A DNA stretch of 64,000 bases from JACVRX01 sp963819885 (GTDB taxonomy: Bacteria; Actinomycetota; Actinomycetes; Jiangellales; Jiangellaceae): contig CAWFXV010000011.1 of assembly GCA_963819885.1 (NCBI GenBank), forward strand, positions 26,860-90,859. The letters run 5' to 3'. This document shows positions 56,749-64,000 of this stretch, in pieces; the first letter of the stretch is position 1; each line of letters begins with the position of its first letter. Below the pieces are notes generated by a model. The model did no database searches and had not been told where the DNA came from. It saw only the letters and a program-made list of their open reading frames with translations. Position numbers and translations under genes: made by a program.

Positions 56749-57351
56749 GTGGGCGATCGCAGGCGGCTCGGCGTGATGGGTGGGACGTTCGACCCGATCC
56801 ATCATGGGCATCTCGTCGCGGCGAGCGAGGTCCAGTCCTGGTTCGACCTCGACGAGGTCGTGTTCGTGCCGACCGGCCAGCCGTGGCAGAAGACCGATCG
56901 TGAGGTCTCAGCGGCCGAAGATCGCTATCTCATGACGGTCATCGCGACCGCGTCGAACCCACGGTTCTCGGTCAGCCGGGTCGACATCGACCGCACCGGC
57001 CCGACGTTCACCGTCGACACGCTCCGGGACCTGCAGGCCGAGCGGGGACCGGAGTGGGACCTGTTCTTCATCACCGGCGCCGACGCGCTGGAGCAGATCC
57101 TGTCGTGGCGAGACCCCGACGAGTTGTTCGCGCTGGCGCACTTCGTCGGCTGTACCCGGCCCGAGCACTCGCTGACCGCCGAGGGGCTGCCGGCGGACAA
57201 GGTCACCCTCGTCGAGGTCCCGGCGCTGGCGATCTCCTCGACCGAGTGCCGGGAGCGCGTGGCCCAGGGCGAACCGATCTGGTACCTCGTTCCGGATGGA
57301 ATAGTCCAGTACATCACCAAACGTCAGCTCTATTCTGCCGACGAGACGTGA
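56749..57351 (+). CDS. nadD: Nicotinate-nucleotide adenylyltransferase
   Basis: Adenylates nicotinate mononucleotide in NAD synthesis. The 200-residue protein has GVMGGTFDPIHHGHLVAA at residues 8-25 (nucleotidyl transferase HxGH) and AISSTECRERVAQG near the end (ISSTxxR motif). GTG 56749 is supported by TACCTT seven bases upstream; TTG 56740 would start inside that box. nadD-rsfS-histidine phosphatase is the same order as Rv2421c-Rv2419c in M. tuberculosis. Confidence 0.95.
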   Translation: MGDRRRLGVMGGTFDPIHHGHLVAASEVQSWFDLDEVVFVPTGQPWQKTDREVSAAEDRYLMTVIATASNPRFSVSRVDIDRTGPTFTVDTLRDLQAERGPEWDLFFITGADALEQILSWRDPDELFALAHFVGCTRPEHSLTAEGLPADKVTLVEVPALAISSTECRERVAQGEPIWYLVPDGIVQYITKRQLYSADET

Positions 57352-57393
57352 GACGCTGGACGTCGACAGGTTCCCGAACGAAAGGCCGTCCGT

Positions 57394-57768
57394 TTGCCCG
57401 CCACCCCCCGCGCGATGTCGCTCGCCGTCGCGGCCGCTGAGGCCGCCGCTGAGAAACTCGCCGACGACATCGTTGCGTTCGACGTTTCCGACCGGCTCGC
57501 CATCACCGATGCCTTCGTCATCTGCTCCGCACCCAACGACCGTCAGGTCCGATCGATCGTCGACGGCGTCGAGGAGCGGCTGAGTGCGCTCGCAGCCAAA
57601 CCCGTCCGCCGAGAGGGCGAGCGGGAAGGTCGCTGGGTGCTGCTCGACTACATCGACATCGTGGTCCACGTCCAGCACAGCGACGACCGGATGTTCTATG
57701 CGCTGGAGCGGCTGTGGAAGGACTGCCCGCTGATCCCGCTGCCGGAAACCGTGCGAGCCGGCCGGTGA
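57394..57768 (+). CDS. rsfS: Ribosome silencing factor
   Basis: A 124-residue protein that binds L14 on the large subunit and blocks subunit joining in starvation. DIVAFDVSDRLAITDAFVICS, RREGEREGRWVLLDYIDIVVHV (EGRWVLLDYIDIVVHV) and FYALERLWKDCP are the conserved blocks. TTG 57394 is chosen because GAAAGG stands about eight bases upstream; ATG 57415 is a shorter alternative. The stop overlaps the next start (GTGA). Confidence 0.94.
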   Translation: MPATPRAMSLAVAAAEAAAEKLADDIVAFDVSDRLAITDAFVICSAPNDRQVRSIVDGVEERLSALAAKPVRREGEREGRWVLLDYIDIVVHVQHSDDRMFYALERLWKDCPLIPLPETVRAGR

Positions 57769-58400
57769 GCCGGCGGATCGTCCTGTGGCGGCACGGGCGA
57801 ACCGAATGGAACGCAAGCGGCCGCTTTCAGGGGCAGACCGACATCGACCTCGACGAGATCGGCCGGGCTCAGGCGTGGGAATCGGCGCGCCGGCTGGCCG
57901 CGCTGGAGCCGGATCTGCTGATCTCGTCCGACCTGCGACGCACCCGCGACACCATCGCCGCCCTCGCCGAGATCACCGGCAAACCCGTCCAGTTGGACGT
58001 GCGGCTGCGCGAGACCTTCGCCGGCGAATGGCAGGGCCTCACCGGCGCGGAGATCGCATCCCGCTATCCAGAGGAATACAAGGCGTGGCGCGCAGGCGAC
58101 CCGCTGCTCAAGGTCGGCGGCGGCGAGACCCGCCAGGACGTCGCCGAGCGGATGGCCGCCGCTGTCCGCGACATCGCCGCCCGACTGGCCGACGACGGAC
58201 TCGCTGTGCTGACGTCGCACGGTGGCGCGGCCCGGCTGGGCATCGCGGCGCTGATCGGCATGCCGCTGGAGCGGTTCACCAACATCGGCGGTTTGTCCAA
58301 CGGGTCGTGGTCGATGCTGCGCGACACCGACCAGGGCTGGGTCCTGGTCGAGCACAACGCCGGCACGCTGCCCACGCCGGTCGTGATGGAAGAGGGCTAA
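57765..58400 (+). CDS. Histidine phosphatase family protein (GpgP-like by position)
   Basis: A 211-residue phosphoglycerate-mutase-fold phosphatase. The catalytic RHG motif is in IVLWRHGRTEWNASGRFQGQ (residues 5-24), the acid Glu in LRETFAGEWQG, and the second His in VLTSHGGAARL. In M. tuberculosis the gene in this place (Rv2419c) encodes glucosyl-3-phosphoglycerate phosphatase for methylglucose lipopolysaccharide; the same role here is an inference from gene order. Translationally coupled to rsfS. Confidence 0.9.
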   Translation: MSRRIVLWRHGRTEWNASGRFQGQTDIDLDEIGRAQAWESARRLAALEPDLLISSDLRRTRDTIAALAEITGKPVQLDVRLRETFAGEWQGLTGAEIASRYPEEYKAWRAGDPLLKVGGGETRQDVAERMAAAVRDIAARLADDGLAVLTSHGGAARLGIAALIGMPLERFTNIGGLSNGSWSMLRDTDQGWVLVEHNAGTLPTPVVMEEG

Positions 58401-58438
58401 CCTCGGGCTAACCCTGCGCGCTCGTCACCTCGCCACGA

Positions 58439-60079
58439 TCATGCAGCCAAGTCGACGGCGAGGTACTGCGCGAGGTCTTCGGCGAGGCATTCGGCGTTGA
58501 TGGCGGCGATGACCTGGTAGTCGGTGGTGGCTTCGAGTTCGGCGTGCAGTTGGTCGATGAGCGCCTGTTCGGCAGCTTCCGCCTGGGCGGCGGCGTCGGC
58601 AGCGGCGCGCTGTCTGGCTCGCTGGTTTCGGCGGGCGATACGGGCCCGGTCGCGGATGGTTGCCGCGATGCTGGTCCAGCGGTCCACGTCCGATAGCCGG
58701 TCCGGCGGTGCGGTCTCGTCGTCGGCGGGTTCGGGTGGCGGTTCGCCGGTAGGGAAAAGTGCGTCGTCGGGGAAATCGGGGAACCGTGCCCGCAAGTCAG
58801 GGAGATCGGCGTGGAGCCCGGTCGACGTGACCGGCGGAGTTGGCGTCGTCCGATAACTCCGGCCCAGGGGACTGGTTTGGGTCAGCTCCCCGGTGTCCGG
58901 GTCGAGCACGTGTACCCAGCCGGCGTGGGTCTTGCCGTTGTGGTCCCCCGGGCACAGCGGGGCCAGATTGTGCACGCTGGTCGGGCCGGCCGGGAACGGG
59001 GTGACGTGGTCGGCCTGCAGGTTGTGCCGGTGGCCGCAGCCTCGCGACGAGCAGACCCCGCCGGAGCGGGTGTGCACGAACCGGCGCATCGCCTCGGTCG
59101 GCCGGTAGGTCTTGATGTGCTGAGTGACGACATGCCCGTCGACTGGGTCGGTGAGCAGCCGCCGCCAGACCGACGCTTGGGCCATCATTTCGCGGGCGAC
59201 GCTGGCCGGGATCGGGCCGACCCCGGTCAGCTCGCCGGGGGCGTCGTCGACGCCGACCAGGCTGGACAACGGCATGGTCACCTGCCCAACCACGGTTGAC
59301 GTGCCGGGGTGTTGGTCGGTGTCGGTGAGCAGGCCGACTGCGGCGTCGAAGCGGAGTTGGTCCAGGGTGCCGGCCCGACCTTCGGTCTGCCAGCGGCGGG
59401 CCAGCTCGTCGATCGCGGCGTGGCAGGCCGCGGTCTGCTCGACCGGGCCGGCCAGCCCGAACACGCCCGCGGCGTTCGCGGTGTCCGCGGTGTGCCAGGC
59501 TCGCCGCTCGGTCCGGGTGTCGGCGGCGGCTTGTTCGGCCCGGGACGGATCGGCCTCCAGCACGGCCCGGCAGGTCCGCAGCATCCACTGCCGCATCGTC
59601 CACCCCGACCCGGTTGCCTTCAGGCACCCAGCGTTGCCGGCGAGCAGCTCGCCGACCACTGCCGTCCGCAACCCGGGCGTGCTGGACAGGGCTGCGGTCT
59701 CCCGCTCCAGCAGCCGGGCGTGCTCGAGACGGATCTCGCCGGTCGCGAGAGCCCTCGCAACTGCCGGGACATCCCGCAGGAACTGCGCAAACGTGATCTT
59801 GCCCGAGGCTGCCACCTGGGAGCAGCCATACGCAGTCCGGACCTCGGCAAGGACCAGCCGGTCGGTGTCCAGGTGGTGAGTCTCTTGATCTATCGACGAT
59901 TCGAACACCGGATACGCCTGCCGGAGCTGCGCCAGTCCGGCACCCTCGGCAGCGGCCACCCAGCCGGCCAGCCGGGCCGTGGCCAGTGCATAACTCAGCG
60001 CGGCGTCGGCGTCCAACGACGCGACATCGACGCCAGCCAACGCAGTGGCCAACTCGGCTCCGGACAGCTCCTCGAACAT
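58439..60079 (-). CDS. DUF222 / HNH endonuclease domain protein
   Basis: A 546-residue protein: an N-terminal DUF222 region (about residues 20-330) and a C-terminal HNH motif, CSSRGCGHRHNLQADHVTPFPAGPTSVHNLAPLCPGDHNGKTHAGW, read in pieces as CSSRGCG, LQADHVTPF, NLAPLC and DHNGKTHAGW. Such proteins occur in many copies in Nocardioides, Geodermatophilus and mycobacterial genomes (the 13E12 repeat family) and may be mobile; function unknown. ATG 60079 is chosen because TACGAT stands exactly six bases upstream, a leaderless start; GTG 60124 would add 15 residues. Confidence 0.88.
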   Translation of the reverse strand: MFEELSGAELATALAGVDVASLDADAALSYALATARLAGWVAAAEGAGLAQLRQAYPVFESSIDQETHHLDTDRLVLAEVRTAYGCSQVAASGKITFAQFLRDVPAVARALATGEIRLEHARLLERETAALSSTPGLRTAVVGELLAGNAGCLKATGSGWTMRQWMLRTCRAVLEADPSRAEQAAADTRTERRAWHTADTANAAGVFGLAGPVEQTAACHAAIDELARRWQTEGRAGTLDQLRFDAAVGLLTDTDQHPGTSTVVGQVTMPLSSLVGVDDAPGELTGVGPIPASVAREMMAQASVWRRLLTDPVDGHVVTQHIKTYRPTEAMRRFVHTRSGGVCSSRGCGHRHNLQADHVTPFPAGPTSVHNLAPLCPGDHNGKTHAGWVHVLDPDTGELTQTSPLGRSYRTTPTPPVTSTGLHADLPDLRARFPDFPDDALFPTGEPPPEPADDETAPPDRLSDVDRWTSIAATIRDRARIARRNQRARQRAAADAAAQAEAAEQALIDQLHAELEATTDYQVIAAINAECLAEDLAQYLAVDLAA

Positions 60080-60198
60080 GACCCAATCGTACACGTGTTC
60101 GATGACAAGCAACTGGCCGTCCACACACGAGACCGTGGCGTGTTCGGGATTACGAGCGGACCCGTTCGGTCCGTTATCCTTGCGGAGCCGTACGGCAC

Positions 60199-60271
60199 GG
60201 GGCTGTGGCGCAGCTGGTAGCGCACCTCCATGGCATGGAGGGGGTCAGGGGTTCGAGTCCCCTCAGCTCCA
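60199..60271 (+). tRNA. tRNA-Ala (anticodon GGC)
   Basis: Acceptor GGGGCTG/CAGCTCC, D arm GCGCAGCTGGTAGCGC, anticodon stem CCTCC/GGAGG around ATGGCAT (anticodon GGC), T arm AGGGG-TTCGAGT-CCCCT, discriminator A. CCA is not encoded. It reads GCC codons. It marks the boundary between the conserved core to the left and accessory sugar genes to the right. Confidence 0.95.
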
Positions 60272-60599
60272 CTCCGACGGGACCTTGTCGCGCTTACTCG
60301 AACCCTGTGGTTAATCACTGGTCGAAATGGAGAACTTTTCACGGTCCGCTTGCGCTTCTGATCGCGATGACGAGGCGTCCAGCGGCCTAGACACGTGCCG
60401 GTCTCACTCTCAGCGGCAAATCCGGTAAGGGTTCACGCTGGTCCGGTCACATGAGGGCGTTTTCGCCGTCTCCCAGCGATCCGCGTCAATCGCGGCGGTA
60501 TGACGCGTCTGTGACCGTGCCATTGCGGCTATACGGGCGGCCACGGACCGCGGATCGCCGTCACTCCGGGCGTTCATCTATTCCCGTAGAGATTGGGCG
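60272..60599. other. Intergenic stretch after tRNA-Ala without recognisable gene
   Basis: About 330 bases between tRNA-Ala and the HxlR regulator's end. It has no ORF with coding character on either strand and no terminator-like hairpin that I can defend. I looked for a repeated copy of the tRNA 3' end (an attachment site) within the remaining 3.7 kb and did not see one. Confidence 0.5.
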
Positions 60600-61064
60600 C
60601 TACTGGTCGCCGGCGTGGCGGGGGAAGCCTGGCCCCGGGACGAGCTCGATCTCGTGTGCCGCGAGTATGGGCGCTCCTTGGGGGACGAGTGCGGCGATGA
60701 CGGGTGTCTTGTCGTCTTTGCGTCGGAGGAGCCGCATGGGCTTGGTGGTCAGGTATTGGTCGCCCCACTGCCGTAGCGCGTTCAGTGCCGTGAACAGGTC
60801 GGAACCCTTGGCTGTGAGGCGGTACTCGTACCTCGCTGGACGTTCCTGGTAGAGCACGCGCTCGAAGATCCCCTCGTCGACGAGCCGGTTGAGACGATCG
60901 GTGAGCACGTTGCGTGCGATCCCGAGACTCTGCTCGAAGTCGATGAACCTCGTCATGCCGAGGAAGGCGTCGCGGATGATCAGCCAGGTCCAGCGCTCAC
61001 CGACGATCTCGAGCGTCTGCGCGACCGAGCACGGCTCCTGGCCGTCGTAGTGGCGTTTGAGCAT
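60600..61064 (-). CDS. HxlR-family winged-helix transcriptional regulator
   Basis: A 154-residue regulator with CSVAQTLEIVGERWTWLIIRD near the N-terminus (conserved Cys and GERW block; residues 12-32), the recognition region FEQSLGIARNVLTDRLNRLVDEGI (ARNVLTDRLNRLVDEGI) and the wing YEYRLTAKGSDL. Many HxlR proteins sense electrophiles or metabolites and control the neighbouring divergent gene. Here that is the beta-mannosidase, with a palindrome at 61085-61098 between them. ATG 61064 has TAGACT exactly six bases upstream, a leaderless start. Confidence 0.92.
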   Translation of the reverse strand: MLKRHYDGQEPCSVAQTLEIVGERWTWLIIRDAFLGMTRFIDFEQSLGIARNVLTDRLNRLVDEGIFERVLYQERPARYEYRLTAKGSDLFTALNALRQWGDQYLTTKPMRLLRRKDDKTPVIAALVPQGAPILAAHEIELVPGPGFPRHAGDQ

Positions 61065-61084
61065 AAGTGGAGTCTACCCGAGAG

Positions 61085-61115
61085 AGTTGCATGAAACTAC
61101 AGACGCGCGTAGAGT
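61085..61115. promoter_or_regulatory. Divergent promoter with palindromic operator, HxlR/beta-mannosidase
   Basis: AGTTGCATGAAACT (61085-61098) is a palindrome with one mismatched pair. It contains TTGCAT (61087-61092), which with a 17-base spacer and TAGAGT (61110-61115) forms a promoter whose start would be at or next to GTG 61123. The repressor bound there would cover the -35. On the other strand TAGACT (61076-61071) serves the HxlR gene. Confidence 0.6.
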
Positions 61116-61122
61116 CGGTTGC

Positions 61123-63657
61123 GTGAAGCGACACAGGCGACTGGAATTGAACGGCCCATGGAGAATGCGCAGCACCGAAGACAATTCGTGGGTCGATGCG
61201 CACGTGCCCGGAACGGTCTATTCCGACCTCTTGGCCGCAGGTCTCGTCCCGGACGCCTACTATCGCGCGGAAGAGTCTGCCATCCAGGCAATCTTTGACA
61301 AGGACTACGAGTACACGCGCACGTTCACCGTCGACCAGCAACTCCTCGACAGGGACGAGGTCACGCTCTGCTGCGAAGGGCTCGACACGCTCGCGACGGT
61401 GACCGTCAACGGGACAGTCGTTGCGACGACCGACAACATGCACCGCACGTACCGCGTCCCGATTCTTGACGTGCTCCGCTTGGGCGAGAACGAAATCACA
61501 ATCTCGTTCGGGTCTCCCGTCCGATTCGTGCACAAGGTAGAAGCCGAGAACCCCGGATCGCAAGGACTGACGCACATCCGAAAGGCCGCCTGCAGCTTCG
61601 GGTGGGATTGGGGACTGAGCCTGCCCGACTCCGGGATCTGGCGTCCCATCTACATCGAAGGCCACGATGTCGCACGATTGGCCGACCTGTACGTGCAGCA
61701 GCACCACAAAGACGGCGCTGTCGTCCTCGAAGTCCGCTCCGAGATCGAAAGACTGGCAACGCATGGTGACGTGAAGATCGAGTTGACCGTTGAAGATCCT
61801 GACGGGAATGTCGTTTTCGAGCGAACCGAAGCATTCGCCGACGGTGACCTCAACACGATCACGGCGCCGGTGCCCGGGCCGAAGCTGTGGTGGCCCGCCG
61901 GTCAGGGCGACCAGCCGCTGTACCGGGTGCGGGCACGGCTCCTTGACGGCGACTCGATCCTCGGCGAAAAGCTGGTGAAGGTGGGCCTCAGGGAGGTTCG
62001 ACTCGTCCGGGAGAAGGACAACATCGGGCGCAGCTATGTGTTCGAGGTGAACGGGGCCCGCATCTTCGCGAAGGGCTCCAACATGATCATTCCCGACGCC
62101 ATCCTCGCCCGACGGTCAGAGGAATCCGCCCGGAAGATGGTTCGCGACAGCGTTGACGCGAACTTCAACTTCATCCGAATCTGGGGAGGCGCCGTCTACC
62201 CCGACGACTACTTCTACGACCTCTGCGACGAGCATGGGATACTGCTGTTCCACGACTTCATGTTCGCTTCCGCGTTCTATCCCGTCGACGATGCCTTCAT
62301 CGACAACGTGCGTGCCGAGGTCACCGACAATGTCAAACGGGCCCGCAACCACGCGTCGCTCGCCTTGTGGAGCGGGAACAACGAGGTAGAACTCACCTTG
62401 AACATCCTCAGCGACCCCGAGGCGCGCAAAGCGCTTGAGGCGGTGGGCGGTTCTGATCAGCAGGTGCTGCCCGAGCAGTACGTCTCCGCACTGAAATCCG
62501 ATATCGTCACGCTCTTCTACGACGTGATGACCCCGCTCGTCACCGCTCTCGACCCGCAGACCAGCTGGGTGGAGGGATCACCCATCAGCGATACCCGCGG
62601 GGAGGTGAAAGTGTCCGACATGCTGCGAGGGACCGCCGATGGAGACACCCACTACTATCTGGCGGTCGATGGCCGGCGCCCGTACGAGGAGATCCGTCAA
62701 CTCAACGCCCGGTTCCTGACGGAGATCGGCTTTCAGAGCTACCCCGACTACAAGACCATCGAAGCATTCACGGTTGCCGACGACCGCAGTCCGTACAGCG
62801 AGGTGATGCTCCAACACCAGAAGAGCCATGAAGGCAACCAGATCCTGGAGACCTACGTCGACCGGGAGTTCCACCTCCCGACCGACTTCGCGACCTACGT
62901 CTATGCGACCCAGGCCGTCAACGCCGTCATCACCGCCACCTGCGTCGAGCACTTCCGGCGTCAGACCGGTGACTGCATGGGATACCTGGCCTGGCAGCTC
63001 AACGACTGCTGGCCCACGGTGTCCTGGGCCGGTGTCGACTACTACGGCCGCTGGAAGGCGCAGCAGTACAGCCTGAAGCGCGCGTTTGCGCCGGTCATGG
63101 CATCCGCCCTCGCCGAGGGCAACAAGGTCGCGATTCATGTCAACAACGACCGGCGCGACACGGCCAGCGTCGACGTGGAATGGACGCTCTACGACGTTGC
63201 GAACCGTGTTGTCATCGCCGGCAAGAAGCGCGTCAGCGTTCCCGCGCAATCGGTTGCGTGCGCGGTCGACGCCGACTTCACCGATCAGATTCGTGGCGGT
63301 GAGAACGAGCACTACCTCGCGTACTCGGTCATTGATCGCGGAGCGACCGTCAGCCGCGGCGTGCACCTCTTCGTCGCTCCGAAGAGCTACGTATTCTCAG
63401 CGCCACAGGTTCGTGCTTCCGTGACCGACGAGGGTGACAACTTCCGACTGGGGATCGTCTCGGAGGCATTCGCATACGCCGTCGCGGTGGAACTCGACGG
63501 CTGTGACGCGACCTTCAGTGACAACTACTTCCACCTCGTCCCCGGCATCGAATACGTGGTGCACCTGCCGAAATCGACCAAGACCGCCGAGTTGAACTCC
63601 GACCAAGTCCAGACCGCCCTGAACTTCATGACGGCGTTCGACCTCCAGCCTCATTGA
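61123..63657 (+). CDS. Beta-mannosidase (GH2)
   Basis: An 844-residue glycoside hydrolase family 2 enzyme. The N-terminal sugar-binding domain starts LELNGPWRMRSTEDNSWVDAHVPGTVYSDLL (WVDAHVPGTVYSDLL is the mannosidase-type block), HIRKAACSFGWDWGL follows, and the catalytic barrel has acid/base Glu421 in LWSGNNEVELT and nucleophile Glu534 in LTEIGFQSYPDYKTI. It releases terminal beta-linked mannose; with no signal peptide it acts on imported oligosaccharides. GTG 61123 is supported by TAGAGT seven bases upstream. A Gfo/Idh-type gene converges and overlaps its end by seven bases. Confidence 0.92.
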   Translation: MKRHRRLELNGPWRMRSTEDNSWVDAHVPGTVYSDLLAAGLVPDAYYRAEESAIQAIFDKDYEYTRTFTVDQQLLDRDEVTLCCEGLDTLATVTVNGTVVATTDNMHRTYRVPILDVLRLGENEITISFGSPVRFVHKVEAENPGSQGLTHIRKAACSFGWDWGLSLPDSGIWRPIYIEGHDVARLADLYVQQHHKDGAVVLEVRSEIERLATHGDVKIELTVEDPDGNVVFERTEAFADGDLNTITAPVPGPKLWWPAGQGDQPLYRVRARLLDGDSILGEKLVKVGLREVRLVREKDNIGRSYVFEVNGARIFAKGSNMIIPDAILARRSEESARKMVRDSVDANFNFIRIWGGAVYPDDYFYDLCDEHGILLFHDFMFASAFYPVDDAFIDNVRAEVTDNVKRARNHASLALWSGNNEVELTLNILSDPEARKALEAVGGSDQQVLPEQYVSALKSDIVTLFYDVMTPLVTALDPQTSWVEGSPISDTRGEVKVSDMLRGTADGDTHYYLAVDGRRPYEEIRQLNARFLTEIGFQSYPDYKTIEAFTVADDRSPYSEVMLQHQKSHEGNQILETYVDREFHLPTDFATYVYATQAVNAVITATCVEHFRRQTGDCMGYLAWQLNDCWPTVSWAGVDYYGRWKAQQYSLKRAFAPVMASALAEGNKVAIHVNNDRRDTASVDVEWTLYDVANRVVIAGKKRVSVPAQSVACAVDADFTDQIRGGENEHYLAYSVIDRGATVSRGVHLFVAPKSYVFSAPQVRASVTDEGDNFRLGIVSEAFAYAVAVELDGCDATFSDNYFHLVPGIEYVVHLPKSTKTAELNSDQVQTALNFMTAFDLQPH

Positions 63658-64000
63658 CTCCGGGCTGCGTCGCGGATCGCATCCAGGATGGGCAGCGTCG
63701 CGACCGTGTCGCTGGGGCGCATGATGTCGCTCTCCGTCTCGCCTGCCGCGATTCGCTCGGCGACGTGGAGCGCTTGGTACGCCAACGGGCCGAGCTCGGT
63801 TTCGACTTCGACTCGTTCCACAGAGAAATACGGGTCTTCGGTGTTGCCATTGAGGGTGTGGATGTCGAACCGGCGAGCCCCGTGGAAGAACGACGGCACG
63901 TGCACACTTCCGAACGTGCCGCTGATGGTCGCCGAGTTCGGTGAGTCGGCTCTCCGCTCCTCTGCGAGCACGCCAGACTCTCGACTGGCTACGCGTCATA
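63651..64000 (-). CDS. Gfo/Idh/MocA-family oxidoreductase, C-terminal part (right edge)
   Basis: Only the C-terminal domain is in the window: DSPNSATISGTFGSVHVPSF, a beta-sheet block typical of sugar-acting Gfo/Idh/MocA dehydrogenases, then LAYQALHVAERIAAGETESD and VATLPILDAIRDAARSQ, the usual closing helix. The frame is closed by a TGA at 63998-63996, almost at the edge. Either the gene was cut down and starts at GTG 63971, or, more likely given other indels here, one base is missing. It is probably an NAD(P)-dependent sugar dehydrogenase working with the beta-mannosidase. Confidence 0.7.

Overview
The window is chromosomal DNA of a high-GC Gram-positive bacterium (Actinomycetota). Reasons: strong G/C at third codon positions; many GTG starts; a mycobacterial-type MurA with Asp instead of Cys in the active site; Glu-type RpiB; two clpP genes ahead of clpX; an Obg with a C-terminal OCT domain; a DUF222/HNH protein. 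The order tig-clpP1-clpP2-clpX-valS-folC-DUF4233-ndk ... rne-rplU-rpmA-obgE-proB-proA-nadD-rsfS-phosphatase follows mycobacterial and related genomes. No mreBCD/rodA block lies after ndk, where streptomycetes carry it. I cannot name a genus.

Layout. 1-3.3 kb: end of the ATP synthase operon (atpC), DUF2550, murA, PAP2. 3.4-9 kb: an acyl-CoA dehydrogenase of the 3-hydroxybutyryl type, then a leftward operon of ABC exporter (ATPase, permease), histidine kinase and LuxR-type regulator, and a proline-rich membrane protein. 9.2-16.7 kb: amidase, F420-type oxidoreductase, pepN, rpiB, a SpoIIE-type phosphatase and a P-loop kinase. 16.7-26.2 kb: a sugar locus with a divergent LacI repressor, binding protein, two permeases, ATPase, GH32-like and GH13 enzymes and a fructokinase-like (PfkB) remnant. 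26-34.6 kb: accessory genes, ending in a FAD monooxygenase preceded by a 19-bp inverted repeat that matches the rifamycin-associated element as I remember it. 34.6-60.1 kb: conserved core with tRNA-Gly and tRNA-Pro, proteostasis genes (trigger factor, ClpP1P2X under a likely ClgR box), valS, folC, ndk, a lone Flp-type pilin, MTA phosphorylase, radical SAM and DUF2344 genes split by an inserted flavin oxidase, RNase E/G, ribosomal proteins L21 and L27, Obg, proline synthesis, nadD, rsfS and a histidine phosphatase. 60.2-64 kb: tRNA-Ala, then an accessory HxlR regulator/beta-mannosidase/Gfo-Idh group running off the right edge.

Two features cut across the window. First, at least six conserved genes (histidine kinase, malF-type permease, sugar ATPase, MTA phosphorylase, RNase E/G, and the PAP2/DUF2007 pair) carry single-base frame changes, nearly all +1 insertions and several in G or C runs. 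Sequencing or assembly error explains this better than gene decay. Second, at least eleven genes have a TANNNT box exactly 6 or 7 bases before the start codon and no ribosome binding site, which is the signature of leaderless transcripts; I used it to fix several starts. I found no CRISPR array, prophage, complete insertion sequence or rRNA operon, and no clearly new multi-gene system.
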